Assembly: GCA_038087015.1 (NCBI GenBank)
Contig: JASBNA010000009.1
Location: forward strand, 434,001 to 498,000
Reading direction: 5' to 3'
DNA from: Cerrena zonata
Lineage: Eukaryota > Basidiomycota > Agaricomycetes > Polyporales > Cerrenaceae
DNA: 64,000 bases
A model generated the notes under the pieces. The model did no database searches. It saw only the letters and a program-made list of their open reading frames with translations, and had not been told where the DNA came from. Positions 47,371 through 59,974 of the stretch are shown here, piece after piece. Made by a program: the position numbers and the translations under genes. Positions within the stretch are counted from its first letter, which is position 1. Each line of letters begins with the position of its first letter.

Positions 47371-49497
47371 TTAAAGTTGCGATAATGGTGATTTCATTTC
47401 CTACCAAATTTGTTTACGAAGTTCAACGAGTGCGACGACATACCGCTCGATGCCCCCCTCCATTCCAATCTCTATTTCGAATGATTCAACTTCGACTTCG
47501 AATAGTAATTGCAATGATCACTTACGCCTTTTGACATTCAATACAGCAGTACTTTACTTTCCAACACCCCGTACATACTTTCATTTTGTGACATGGGTGC
47601 ATGAGGTTGCAGATACAGTGATCAAGATGGCATGCATCCCACGGTTGTGGGCATATTAACGGATCGACTTTGGAGATAGAATCGACGAGTCGGATAGTTA
47701 ATTCTGGGCTTGACTCGGAGATAAGTTGACGACCCAGATCCGATTTCCAGAAGTTGACAACCTTTCTGGTAAGAGGCGTCTGCATCTGATGATGCACATG
47801 TTCCAGTTGCGCTTTGAACCACTGATAGTTCCTCACAAGAGCGAAATAGGCAAGTGGTGGTTCATCAGAGTTTGTACGCTTCATGTGAGTCTAATGTATC
47901 CACGTATAATGGCAACAACATCATCTGGGGCAGCATATGAGTACTCTCAAAAAATCTCAGGGAAGAAGATAAATATCACTGATTATCATCTCTGCGTGGT
48001 CACCGTGCCGTATCACAATGGGGAGGAAGTATGACATGACCTGCACGAACTTGACCGCTTTCACGATGTCATGAGCTTCGGCGGTACCCACGTCGGCTGA
48101 CTCTACAATTTCCCTTTGGCATAATGTTTATAACTTTGACCTAATAGCATCTATAGACTGAAAAGCAGACTCACCTAACTAAATGTATACTTTGATGGAT
48201 GGCTTCTTTGGAGTATTGAGGATGCAAATCGCGATACGTAGCCGCATTTCGTGAGCATAAGGCCCGTTGACAGAGCAGTCCAAGGCCATTGATGTAACTC
48301 CCTAGTTCATAATAACCGTTCTGGAATGAGAAATGTGGACTCTTAGTTAGCATTGATAAAAAGTTCGTGATCACGAGTGCATTAGACGAAGAGAGATCTC
48401 GGTCGTGTAATGACTCCATGATATTATCTTCGATCTGCTCGGCTTGATTATCTATTTGCAGCAATTCCGAGAAGAATGCGGCTCCTCTTTCGGTGTGCGT
48501 CTCGTGGGGGCCACTTGCAAGACATTGGTCTACTGCTTCAAGGCAAATATCGCGCCATTCCTGTTGTGTGCACCTTTGCCAAATGTAGAACATAACATGG
48601 GGAAGGTTTGTGGAAATCCGTGGTAACTCGCCCCTATAAACCATAGTTAGTACTAGGCATTGTCATGTAACTGTCAGAAAGTGGAGCCGTCCTACTGTAT
48701 TTCATGGTAAAGTAGAAAGCTCCGTGTCGACACAAGTATGGCATATTCACGGAATTTGACGCTTATGTTAGGGCGTCCTTCATCTTCTATGTCATTATCC
48801 TCATCAGCATCAAACTCGCCGGATGGTACCAATACTTTCCAGATAAAACTCCAAAATGCTGGGAGCTTTCCAACATAATCTCTGATAGCGCTCTTATACC
48901 TTCGGCGAAAGTTACCAGAAATGGCGAGCGCGAATATGAGTAATTCAAGTAGGCTTTTGATCAGTAGAAACGAGTAATGGGCCCCAAGTTCACGCTCCTG
49001 TGGAGGATCTATCAAGTGGTTTGAAAGAATAGTGGAATAGTCACCTTTAAGTCTGAGCCTAGTGAATATGTGTTGCTATCCGCTAGTAGTTCTACAAGAA
49101 GGCCGAGGATGCCGGTTTGATAGAAGGTATGGATCTGACGCGGAGGTGTTTCTAGATTGTCCACCTTCTCTTTGCGCAGGAAACTTGAAAGTGACCAGAA
49201 AAGGGCAAGTCGTGACATATCATGGTCTTCATGCAAGGTGCGCAGTGTATTCACCACGCTCTTCGAATCTCTAAGTATCAGAGCATCAAACTTGGCCACG
49301 TCCTGTTTGAAACCCGGGGAGTGAAAATATTTTCTCGTAGGAGAGTCCTCTTCTGAATGCATATGGTATGAGGCTGTCTCTGAGCCTGAGTCTTGGTCTC
49401 CATCCCAATCAATGTCCGACTCAGACTCGGAATATATACTTGTGCTCTGTGGTGGGGTAGGTGAGGTCAATCTCTTCAAAAGATAAGTGCATACCAT
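47371..49497 (-). CDS. MYND zinc-finger protein
   Basis: Multi-exon gene read leftwards. Large exons begin at 49497 (MVCTYLLKRLTSP, then an acidic Ser/Glu/Asp stretch), about 49015 (SFLLIKSLLELLIFALAISG), about 48620 (GELPRISTNLPHVMFYIWQR) and about 47870. The last large exon ends in the MYND finger CICNLMHPCHKMKVC and YCCIECQK. Two further small exons complete it: ADWNGGGHRA, joined at donor gc/gtaagt near 47524, and EMKSPLSQL with stop at 47373-47371. The helical middle resembles the armadillo-like bodies of agaricomycete MYND proteins of unknown role. MYND fingers bind zinc through Cys/His pairs and usually mediate protein contacts. The gene may extend upstream: a minus frame at 49749-49534 could be joined by a 75-nt intron, which would move the start to 49749. 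Internal splice sites were only partly checked. Confidence 0.8.
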
Positions 49498-50018
49498 TCT
49501 ACGTCCTGATCGAGCACATAGAGCATACGACCACTATGGCAATGAAGTATGAATGTGAACAGCAGTCACTGATGATGGAGGTGACCCGAATCCCAAACAA
49601 ATCGATGGATGGTGATTCGTAGATTTTGCATCTCGGTAATTTCCGCGGCTATGGTTTTCAGTTTGGGCTGACTCGAAGTTCAACATTAGCTCTAGACATT
49701 CAACGGGCATAGTATTGCTATACCACAGCCCCCCTCGTGACGCATTCACTTCACGCCTGAGAGAGGAAGGAGTACTCTCACCAGCGGGGTTTTAGATTAA
49801 TCAATATCACAATTCCGCCATAATGAGTAAAATGGTATTATAGAGTGCGTATACTCGACATGAACACTCAGAAAAGTGCAGGAAGGAACGAGTGACGGAA
49901 TACGACAGGGTCATCTATCAATGAATACAATCATCCTGTCTGAAACATGATTATACACCAGCAACGATCCTACAAGACAATGATCAGTGGTAAACAATTT
50001 GGGAGGATACAATAATAC
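49498..50018. other. Spacer between MYND and Vps1 genes
   Basis: About 520 nt; may include a 5' exon of the MYND gene (minus frame 49749-49534, MPVECLELMLNFESAQTEN). The rest is 3' flank of the dynamin gene. Confidence 0.4.
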
Positions 50019-52590
50019 TTACTCCTCTGCCTTGTTTAGAGCCTGTACCATCGAGACAACTTCCTTTCTCCTGTTAACGACATACTCAGACTCCTTGAGC
50101 AAGTCCTCAAGAACCTCGGGCTTGTACAGCTCTTGAAGAAGTTCTCGTTGGAGGTTTTCCTTGGAGTAGTTCACAAGAGTCAAGGAGATAGCCTTAGGTA
50201 CCATATCGATCATCTCGCGCTTGACAATGTTGAAGTAGGAGTGGATGAGGAGTTCTGGAAAATTATCTTAGTATGATCATCAATAAGAGGTTGACTGTCT
50301 TGTACTTACTGATAACCTCAGTCTCCATGGTTTCTCTGTCATTGAGTGCGGTTTGGGGTCGGATAATTTGGGGAGGCTAAAAGAGCGAATTTAGAAACGG
50401 AAGAGCGATTGAGTAGGGATCCACTTACTGATTCCATAACGGCAGCACCCTTCTTCTTTGGTGCGTTCTTCGCCGAAGAGAAGAAGGATCCGAAGAAGCT
50501 AGGCTCCTCTTTCTTGATATCGACATCGAGGTCCTTGTTGTTATTGAGCGCACCAGGCGCAAGCTTGCCACTCTTGGGATCTGGAACAGGTGTTTGTGGC
50601 TTGGCAGCGTTGAGACGATCTGTAACAATCGCCATGGCCTACGAGAACAGTAAGTTGTAGTAAACGAATAGATATAAGAAGCTTGAACCTTATGGCCGTT
50701 AAGGAAGTCTGGATGTGTTGTGTTGACGTAACAGGCCTGCATCCTACACAGACAAATCGGTTTGAATTTACCATCTTTGGAAATGTCGATACATATTGAG
50801 ACTTACGCAACCATATCAGACACGAGCTTGGTCGTAGGGTTCAACGCTGTCTTGAAGAAGTTGACAACCACAGCGTTGAAACGTTCTCGAAGAGCAGGAT
50901 ACCGTCTGAAGGCAGGCTGTCTGATGAGGCATTAGTAATGTAATCGACTACAAGAATCGAAATTGGAGACTCGCCATCTTCTGTAGTAGTTGTCCGAGAT
51001 TCGAATCAGCTCATCATAGACCAATTGGCAACACTTCAAACTGGGGTCCTCCAATCGGTTGATCTGTTGCTTAACGATCACCTCGAATGCGGTGGTACCG
51101 ACGAAAAGTGATGGTGTCGAACCCGACGAGTTGTAGAGAATTGTTCTGATATCACCATCCTTGACCTGGTCAAATGGATCGATCGTCTTGATACCTTGGT
51201 TGTACAGTTCATGGAAGACGAAGCTGATACGGGCACCGCCAGATAGCTCATTCAATGAGAGGTCATTTGTGTTGCCGTCGATGGTTGTTCGGAAATCGTT
51301 GCAGAAGTCAGTGATGACGGACAAAACCACACTTGATGAGCTAATGTCTCCCATTGCTCCACCGAGAGTGGCCAACTCAGCGTTGTATTTCTGGAGTTGT
51401 TGGGTAATGCGGGCCTTTGATATCAGGGAGTGTCGCTCGGATGTGGTGCATAAGAATCTAAAGTGCTTCAGTATACAGAGAACACTAGTATCATTTGATA
51501 TACTGCATACCATATTCAGTTTGCGCGCAAGGAAGGGTGTACCACAGTACTGCGCCTTGCTCTTATACGACGCGTGATTCTCGAAGAATTGTCGCTCATG
51601 TTCCAACGCCGCACTGATAGCCTTGTTTTGCTCGATATCTCTCTGTCCACGGTTGACAACAGGCACGTATCCCAGTCTCAAAGGAATGATTCGACCAGCA
51701 AGAATATCCACGACATCCGTTCCCTGGTCCATCAAGTCCACCTTCGTCAACACACCGATCGTTCTTTGACCTTCAGGATCCACCTCTCTCGCCATCTTCA
51801 AGCCATCCGAATTCGCCAGATCGGTATTAGCACCCGTTACGGCGAGAATGATACAAGCTGGTTTGGAAATGTACTTCATCAGCATTTCACGAATCTGCTT
51901 CTCAATATCCTTTGGTTGGTCGCCGACAGGTACTTTGGTAAGACCAGGCAAGTCAACAAGGGTTAATGTGAGGACATTCGGAGAGTAGATGCGTAAGTTG
52001 ATCGGTAGCGGAGAGATACCAGCATTGCGGCCGGTCTTGGCCTCAGTGTCTCGGACAATTTCATCACGAATCTTGTTGAAATCGTAGAACTTCTGGCCAG
52101 GAAGGTGGAGGAACTCGCCCCATTCGTTCTCATTCGCGTGTTTGTCGCCGGTTGAGGCTACACACAGGCTGTCAGTAGGTGCACATTTATGGTAATAGTG
52201 AGTGTTTACCGGCAGCATCTCCATTTGGCTTTGGTGAGGCAGCAGCAGGTCGGTTGATGAGTTGCAGAACCTGATCAGGGTGTTTAGTGAAGCTGCTATG
52301 TAGACACGCAATGACGAGTGCTTACTAGCGGCCGACGAGTGACAATTCCGGTTCCTCGAGGGAGGAAGTCTCGACCGACGATGTTCTGAGCACATATATA
52401 TCAGGAACGTTAGGAGGTATCATACCATACTACGCACCTCAAGAACACTACTCTTTCCACTACTCTGCGAGCCAAGTACGCATATCTGCGGAAGGTCTAT
52501 TTGCGCCGCAGACGACCCGACAGCGCTGAAGACATCTTGTAGTTTGTTTACAATGGATACAATTTCCGTTCCAAGACCTGATGTTGCCAT
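50019..52590 (-). CDS. VPS1: Vps1-type dynamin-related GTPase
   Basis: Large GTPase for membrane scission in vacuolar protein sorting, endocytic recycling and peroxisome division. Exons checked: 52590-52438, 52385-52326, 52270-52210, 52157-51511, and a next exon from 51457; about four more shorter exons lead to the stop at 50021-50019. The GTPase domain shows G1 [11 protein letters not shown]2 region [12 protein letters not shown]3 [12 protein letters not shown] and G4 LTKVDLMD. The middle domain includes [20 protein letters not shown] low-complexity insert with [17 protein letters not shown] replaces a PH domain, as in Vps1/DRP1 proteins. The GTPase effector domain has [19 protein letters not shown] and [18 protein letters not shown]. 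The intron inside RRW|RPAFRRYP uses donor gtctcc, weak but the only one in frame. The gene looks intact; soluble protein recruited to membranes. Confidence 0.95.
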
Positions 52591-53548
52591 GATAAAAGGC
52601 GGGGAACGAAGAAAATGAGAAGGGAGGAGATGGTTGCTGGTAAAGATACACTGGGTACGCGGCGGTGCTTGGAAGCTGCTGCTATGGGCGCTTGATTCTC
52701 GCTGCGCGACAATTAATATTACACTGACAGTACTCTCTCTCTCTCGCTGTAACTTCACAACCACTTTTTGATGTTCAAGCCTGAGCTGGCTTTATGATAT
52801 AGATTAATATATACTACTACGTGGGCACGACTTCTACTGTATCACGCCGAAAGCACAGGCCATGTTGGGATGTGGGGTCGTAGCTTGAATGCTATGAGCA
52901 TTATTTACGTCAAACTTGACTGTGTTAAGAGCCTTACTTGACGATCGAGTGGATGTAGGTACCAAAGGCCTCTGTATTTCTGAAGCTATCATTTCGCTTG
53001 CAGATTGTAGCTGAAACATCACCGCATAAAGTTCGTTAAGCCGTCTTAGCTCAACATTACATTTGCAACGGGAGATGAAGTAGCCAACTCTTTTTCAAGA
53101 TATTCTACCGACGCATCCATAATAGTACTTATACAGAAAAGGGGCTGTATCCTAAGCAGGTACTCAACCGTACTCCGATGATCTTATTCAATCCTTTACA
53201 ACAGGGAACTGTATGTCTTACAATTCTTGGTCGAAAACCCACATTTTCTCAATAATGTACAGTGTCGCGTGGGGTATACCCGGATGGGTGGCATACATTT
53301 GAAGCCAATAACTGGGTTGAATCGGACGACCTTGCGAAATTTGGGTGACAATCTGTCGAGATAAGGAAGAATAAATTTTCGATACTTTGAAGGCTTCCTT
53401 GGAGATTGTGTTGCAAGATTGAATTCTCTTGCCAAATATGTCATTCTTAGTATTCTTACTCTCGTGTAAGTGATAAGTAGTTTGGTTCGATCCTTGAAAT
53501 TATCTATAATATATGCTCCACTAAATCTTTCTGTCTCCATCACACCCT
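52591..53548. other. Spacer between Vps1 and DUF6534 gene D
   Basis: About 960 nt: Vps1 promoter (with a ct-rich tract at about 52733-52745 on the plus strand) and 3' flank of gene D. Short minus-strand frames (62 and 118 codons) have no signature. Confidence 0.45.
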
Positions 53549-55593
53549 TCATACCACACTACCCTCTGGAGTATCGACACCCTTGAATTGAATCTGTTAC
53601 TTGAAGGGATACATTCATGAGAGCCATATTATATTTCGAAATATAATATCCACTTACCGGCTCTGCTTCGATATTGATGACATCTGTGCTATATACTTCT
53701 CGGGAGATGTGTACATGAACCGGCTATATGGACAAATTGTTTTTTTACACGAATACAACATATTTGTTCAACTCACCTTCTGAATGGCAGATTGAGCCCT
53801 TGAGATTGACGGTAGCATCAAGTCGTCGGAACGAACGATCGGATTATTCAACCTGGAGCGAAGTGCAAGCCGACCGTTTAACCTGAATAGCATGGTAAGC
53901 CTCATCGTATCTCTCTAATCTCGTTACTCACATAGCAAAGAGCGAATTGGCATATACTATCATGGAGTTTAGTCGGTATAAGTAAAACGGGAAAAAGTAA
54001 CGCTTACATTTTCCGCTGAGCAGGAGTGTGCCTGCCCATGTAATGCTTTCGGACATCTTCAAAAACTTAAGGAAAAGAATTTGGGTGTAGTTTCTGTAAC
54101 AATGAATAGAACGAGTAGGCTTACCGTAATCAAAGTACATAGGCCAACCGCCCTACAATGTTTCCATCACTAAAGCTATAGTGATTGATTCAGAAAATAG
54201 AAATACTCACACCAAAATGAAGCCGGTGTTTATAGTCATGACTAACAGGTAAGTAATTATCTGTCTCATTCTACGAGGACAAAATTGCTTGACCCCAAAG
54301 ATTTGTTTGAGGAGAAACAACGTACCTCCGAATCTTGGGAAGAGAGCGATACAATGTCGTTGCTACGGATAAAGCTGTTATCGCATCCGCAATTGGAGCG
54401 GAAGTCATTGCGACTAAAGTGGCCACCTGTTCGTAGTCAGATACGAGATTTTGTATTTGTTTAAAAGTGTATATACCTTGGTACGATGATCGAATCGTAT
54501 CGAGATCCATGTTCCCGCTGAGCAACTGCCAATACAAAAAGTTTATAAGCAGCACAAGACCCAGGTGAACAATAACACGTACATCTGGTGCTGTGCGACT
54601 AATGACAGTTCTTCAGTTACACGTATAAAGATAAGTGGTAGAGACGCACATGCGAAGCCAACTTTGAATTATTACAAGGTTAGCGTTATGAGAATATAAT
54701 CATAGTTGGATAGGGGCTTCGCTGCATGCCTGTTCTAGTCAAGACCAGGATCACCTAGACGGGAAATACAACGTGTTAGATTTGCTAATAGCTTACATAC
54801 AAAACTCAACAACTTACGGCCAGTCCAGTCAGAAATTTGCTTTTCGTGTCTGTCAATGGTCTGTTAGTCTATCAAGCAGATGTATAGAGTTATAAAATAC
54901 ACACATGTCCACATTCGACCAATATAATAACTGGGCGAAAGATCTGTTATCCTGACATTTATGCACAGGCATGTGCCTGTTAATTACCTTGTCACTAGAG
55001 TTTGAACGATGTTCTAAGGCAAACAAGGATGTAAGCTTATATTAGGACAATGTTGGTTTCTTCGCACAACGTACGATGAGAATGGGTGTTGCCTTTCGTT
55101 ATATCCAAGGTTTGAATATATCTAACAAAATAAGGTATAGTTGCATTTGCTTACACAAATGGTCCTAGTAGTAGAGATCATATCAGCTACGAGAACGCAA
55201 TGGGGTGAACTGTCGCAATACATGCCAATCCAAGATGAGGAGCGAGGACGGATTCTCCATGACTTTGATGGTATAAGCATTGAGAGCAACGAAGGACAGT
55301 GCCGTGGAGATAGTCTCGATAATGCTAATTTACAGAAGTCAGTTATTGAAGACTTAAGTGAATGAGGTTGTTTACAAAACGAGTGCAACAAATAATTTTG
55401 TCCAGGTTGGTTCTCGGTCGCAGTTGATCAGATAGTAATACACTTGTAGTAAGGAGGTGCCATATAATCTGTTATCAAAATCGTCAACAATTGTAGATAT
55501 GAGTTGAAGTGGGTCTCATTACATCCCCCCGACGGCTATAGCCTGAAGGAACGGGGCAAGAAAATATGAGATCGAGGGAAGGAAACTTGTCAT
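53549..55593 (-). CDS. DUF6534-type multi-span membrane protein, gene D
   Basis: Start codon 55593-55591 (MTSFLPSISYFLAPFLQ), TATA box about 41-50 nt upstream. Exons going leftward: AVGGI joined to LYGTSLLQVYYYLINCDRE (about 55470-55380); IIETISTALSFVALNAYTIK (about 55325-55205); unresolved short exons; VATLVAMTSAPIADAITALS (about 54430-54330); RQIITYLLVMTINTGFIL (about 54273-54212); AVGLCTLIT; SESITWAGTLLLSGK; VYANSLFAM; and LNGRLALRSRL with a longer tail. Tail exons are PVHVHISREVYSTDV and IQFKGVDTPEGSVV, stop at 53551-53549. The intron between them contains a 24-bp perfect palindrome (53626-53649). Clear GT-AG borders were found for all the C-terminal introns. The tail closely resembles that of gene A (PERVHIYREVYRGVDI), placing A and D nearer each other than to B and C. 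No disabling change seen. Confidence 0.75.
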
Positions 55594-56384
55594 GATGATT
55601 GCGATCACACGGGGCGCGTCCTTAACTCTTCAACTTATATAGATTTTGTCGGCGATGATGTGTATAAAGTGACAGTCCTCCAAGTAACACCGTGCGACGT
55701 ACTTCGTAACATCTATCAAACAGTGGTGATCTTCTCGAACGACGTCTAGGATCCGGACGATGGCCGACGAGTAGTAGAAACTCCGTCTGGTAAGAGAGTT
55801 AGCTATTGTGACCCGGCATCACGATGGTAGTTGGTCAAGACGCCGTTTATAGCGGAGTTTGACCTATAAGTATGTGATTTGGTCCAAATATACGACGAGC
55901 AGTTGCCATTTGAAGTATGGACCCTGAAGGACAATTGATGATTAACCCATCTCTAGAATCAAATGTACGCTAACATTGATGAGTTGTTTTGTAAACAAAT
56001 GATACTTCTCAGTGTCACAACAACGACTACAGTGTGGCACCTAGTCTGGGTACTGATACTAGTTTGTGACCATCCAGTGATTTAATAGAGTTCAAATGTT
56101 CAAACGTTCAATGATCATGATCCTGGAACTTGACAGCGTGAGAAGCTGATAATTGAAAGAGCAGATGAATATGATGCATAATACTGTCAAAATGATATTC
56201 CAATATGACACCTTGGATGCCGCCCCGGTGTAGCTCGGGTTAGGGTCTAGATGTCCATATCTCATGCAGCGCGAGACCTGGAGATGATTACTATATTGTT
56301 TTGCTCTGTAATATCGTTCTCCGTCTCAATAAAGGTTAGCTAGAATAAAAATAGTTGAACCAGATACGTCGATATCTAGGCTTA
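55594..56384. other. Spacer upstream of DUF6534 gene D
   Basis: About 790 nt; gene D promoter and unassigned sequence. A cluster of short gttcaaa/gttcaat words occurs at about 56090-56115, similar to the one at about 4900. No gene recognised. Confidence 0.4.
55634..55641 (-). promoter_or_regulatory. TATA box of DUF6534 gene D
   Basis: Minus strand TATATAAG, 41-48 nt before the start codon at 55593. Confidence 0.5.
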
Positions 56385-56700
56385 GACATGAACCTACTTT
56401 GGTATAGGATTGCTACTCATATAAACGGACGACAACATTACGTCGCTGGTGTGATCGAGCGGCACAGGTCCGACAAGCTTTGCGCCCAGAACCAGCCGGC
56501 CGTTCAACCTCAAAGTGTTCCAGTTTTCGTACTTGTTTCGTTGTATAGTAACTAGCGCGACTCATAGCAAAAAGTGAGTGGCCGTACACTTATTAATCAT
56601 TTAGTGCATTTATCAGTGATTAAAAGCTGCTCCGCTTACATTTCCCACACAAGAGAAGCTACACTTGTTGTTCATTGAGATGCTCCAAATACTATCTGGA
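56385..56700 (-). pseudogene. DUF6534 remnant E (C-terminal exons only)
   Basis: Three exons of the DUF6534 3' end can be recognised in order on the minus strand: a degenerate copy of the 'WAGTLLLSGK' exon ending gggaaat|gtaagc (about 56690-56640), the short exon VYGHSLFAM (about 56570-56545), and LNGRLVLGAKLVGPVP leading to a stop near 56387. The donor after the short exon reads gagtcg in place of gtgagt, so correct splicing is unlikely. No upstream spans were found within the next 1.3 kb. Read as a decayed family member. The last exon is still open, so decay is probably not ancient. Confidence 0.65.
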
Positions 56701-58020
56701 GACCTAGTCGTACGAAAATTCCTTCGTACGGTAATATAAATCACCTATCCATGCAACGGTACGCGAAGAGTTCGAGCCCTGGAATTTGATGATCACGCAT
56801 CAGAAAGGCTACCAACTATCAGTTCACATTTTCACATTTAGACTCATGGGGAAGTCAAGACACTTATAAATAAAGTCTCACCGAACTTTTTCAAGCTGAA
56901 CAAGCCATACCGACTTGATAATAAATGGGCGCCAGACCATCTATCGATTTTATCAGCCAAGTGGTATGTGCAAAGCCAACCGTAGCTCTCGTGAGAACAT
57001 GGAGGCGATAAAGCATCATGTTTGAGTGGTCGTCTGCCTGATCCCGTTCATAGGATCGTGGACCCTGCACGGTGATGTTGTGAAAGACGGACCTAGTAAG
57101 GGGTCAGAAACTTTCTGGTATTGTTTGGTGTAGTGACGGGAGATAAGACTACTGTAAATCAGAAAACAACCAAGCTTGCGGAGTTTGAGACATAATGAAA
57201 AACAAATTCACTTGTAACAATGTTGTTATTCGTTTGTAGGGGTCGCCCGACGGTGTTATTGGTTAGGGGTATCTGAGGACCCTTAACGGAAGCTTAGGAA
57301 GTAGCCTGTGGGTTCCAGCGGGAGCTAGAATGGGCTTGACACGGGTGCTCGAGAGAACAGTGCGGTGACATCTGGTATCGGTAAACAACATCAGTATCAT
57401 GATCCATTGAACCACTGTATAAGCATTGTACCATGGGATTTTGGTTTGAGTCTGAATAGAGTGCTAGGTTCGGGGGTTTGTCATTGAAAATGATATTTCC
57501 ATCATCTTATAGGAGGGGAAGTGGAAGGAGGGAATGTATTTTTGAGCCTCTAGCGATCTCAGAGTCAACGATGCCTCCCCCTTCGATTACATAACAGTTA
57601 ACGCCTAGGTGTCTGATGACTCTGATCGAGTATCTCTTCGTAGTAGTTCGTACTGTACCTTTCTAGTGTCATTTGACTCCACATCTGAGGCCGTAGGCTT
57701 CAAGACATCCAGACCCTGCATCATTCTATGTGCGAGAAGTACAATTTGACTTCTTCCTCTCCGTTTAGATATTGTTTCGCATGTCGCTGTTGAACAATGC
57801 CGTGATATCACCCTGCAGTACCCTGGTCGTCACAGGTTCAGCTGATCTGTGGCGGTAATATGACTGTATACCCGTAATATCTGTGACTGCATGATCCCCT
57901 CTACATGCATCTAGCTACTTGGGAGCTCAATTTGGGCGTTCCATCCGAGTAGTACAAGAGCATTTGGACATCAGGAAGTCTAATCGTTGCAGTATCTACG
58001 TTCCTTGCCATTTCTCCATT
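56701..58020. other. Spacer with hairpin, no gene recognised
   Basis: About 1.3 kb. A small inverted repeat cgtacgaa/ttcgtacg with a 6-nt loop lies at about 56709-56730. A 68-codon minus-strand frame at 57605-57811 has no signature. It may hold untraceable 5' remains of remnant E and the promoter of gene F. Confidence 0.4.
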
Positions 58021-59974
58021 ATGTCTATGCTTACGATCTCATATATTATTGGTGGCTTCATCGAGGGCATTGGTATTGCGAACGTGTGAGCTCTTTCTTT
58101 ACGAACAGTACAGCGGAGTCTCATTACATATCGCAGGTTCTACGGTATCTCTATTGCCCAGGCATATGTGTACATGAAGAAGTGCGATAAAGATCCACAG
58201 TGGATTCAATGGCTTGCTGCTGGTGTCATGTTCGTGAACTCACTCTATAGATTTAAGCACTCATCTCAAGCAACAACAGGCTTCTGGAAACAGGGAATAC
58301 TATATTTCTACAACGACAACAGTTCTTCTATTCGGTATTGGCTATTGAAAACTCGCATTTGGTAACAAGAATAGATTGGCAAGTTACCCGAAATACCTTT
58401 TCTGAATCTGACATGAATTTCGCTCATTTGCAGGAGTGTACCTGTACGTTCCGACACTTTAATTCAATCGATTGGGTCAATCTGATGTAGCTTTAGACAG
58501 CTGTGGGGTTTGAGGTACGAGTGTGTAGCCGATGACTGCTAGAAATTTAACAAGTTCCACAATAGATACTCTCCGAAATTATCGTACAATGGTATCGTCC
58601 GGATCCTATCTTTTGTCCGTTTTAATAAACTAATATATATCCCCTAAAAGTTTCTATATACATCGAATGTGGATGTGTACGTCTGCATTCTGCGATGGTC
58701 ATGCCTTATCTGATGAGCAAATTTACAGTCAGCAAGAATCTGATCCTTACTGTTGGAACGGTAGTATGCGTCGTGTTCGAACAAGTGACTACTAATCTCA
58801 ATACCCTCTCAGGTCATTCTCCTTATTTGTCGCCATGGTATTTTCATGTGTGAGGATCATCAATCAAATCTACATACAGCTTACCTGACTATATTTCAAT
58901 AGATTGTATGTCTGACACGTAGGTATACGTTGTGATACGTTTGGAAGAGGTAGCTCAACATCCGACAGAATCAAATACGACACATGGACAGAACTGCATG
59001 TATCGAAAGGCTTCATGGTATGTACGCAGACAATATTTTTACGTTCCGAATGCTGATTACTATCTAGCCGTCACTGATCTCAACCGCCACTATCATTGTT
59101 CTGTCAGATGGGATCATCGCAGTGACGATGGCATACTACCTCTATCGAAGTCAATCACAGTTGAGAAGGCGAGCTTGCGTAATCTATTTGATCCAATACG
59201 TCGCATTACTTACCGGAGTCATGAAGGATCCGGAGTATCGTCACTTGGCTTATTTTGTACTTCGTAAACACTGGTGCTATCCTAGTGTGCGTATTTCAGT
59301 CACTTCACCGATCTCTTCAAAGTTCTTCATGAATTCTGCGGCTACTTAGAGCGTTCTCTGTATGTGCTCTTATATCTGTGAGTCACATACACCTCATTTT
59401 AGCATAGTGTTAATTCTTATCTTAAACAGTATGTAGCTGCACCAAATAGCCTGCTATTTTGTGCTTTCATCATACTCTACGCAAGAGGTATGTTTCTCTT
59501 GGATGTCACACATCAATTCGCTAAATTGATCAGTAATATTCAGCTGTATCGAATGCTCTCTTTGGAGCGTAAGCTATATCTTGCGGTCTACTTTGGACAT
59601 ATTTGACTCACTTTCCCGCCTCTAGTCTGAATGCCCGACACGTACTTCGTGCTAAGATCGAGCAACCAATTACTCTTGGTCGTACTTCACTTTACAGCGG
59701 TAGTGCCGTATTTCATGAGTCACACTCAGTTCGAACTTTCAGTAACTTCACTATTGTACACCATTGGTCTCACCGGCTCTCTCAACAGATTCGAGTCGAT
59801 ATGGAACGATGTACACCAGGAGTCGATAACCCGAAGGTGCGCGACCTTGTTCCGTCTCATTACCATTCTTATTCATTCTATATACCTAGACGATCCCCGA
59901 CAGTTCCGAGAATGGCAACAAGGCCACAAATACTCTCGAATATATCCCGGAGTAGGTTGAATAGATATCAATGA
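58021..59974 (+). CDS. DUF6534-type multi-span membrane protein, gene F
   Basis: Start ATG 58021 (MSMLTISYIIGGFIEGIGIA; a second ATG two codons on). Exon 1 ends at 58085; exon 2 from 58137 has FYGISIAQAYVYMKKCDKDP. Then LLETGNTIFLQRQQFFYSVL (about 58280-58365), SKNLILTVGTVVCVVFE (about 58733), STATIIVLSDGIIAVTMAYY and LYRSQSQLRR up to 59168. The next exon, from 59227, is IRSIVTWLILYFVNTGAIL; AFSVCALIS, AAPNSLLFCAFIILYARG, LYRMLSLER and LNARHVLRAKIEQP follow. The tail runs open to tga/taa at 59972-59974, with QIRVDMERCTPGV matching the conserved tail of the other members. The intron 59169-59226 starts with GC instead of GT; if not spliced as GC-AG the gene would be broken. It is the only downstream member on the plus strand and the most divergent in sequence. 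Confidence 0.65.
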
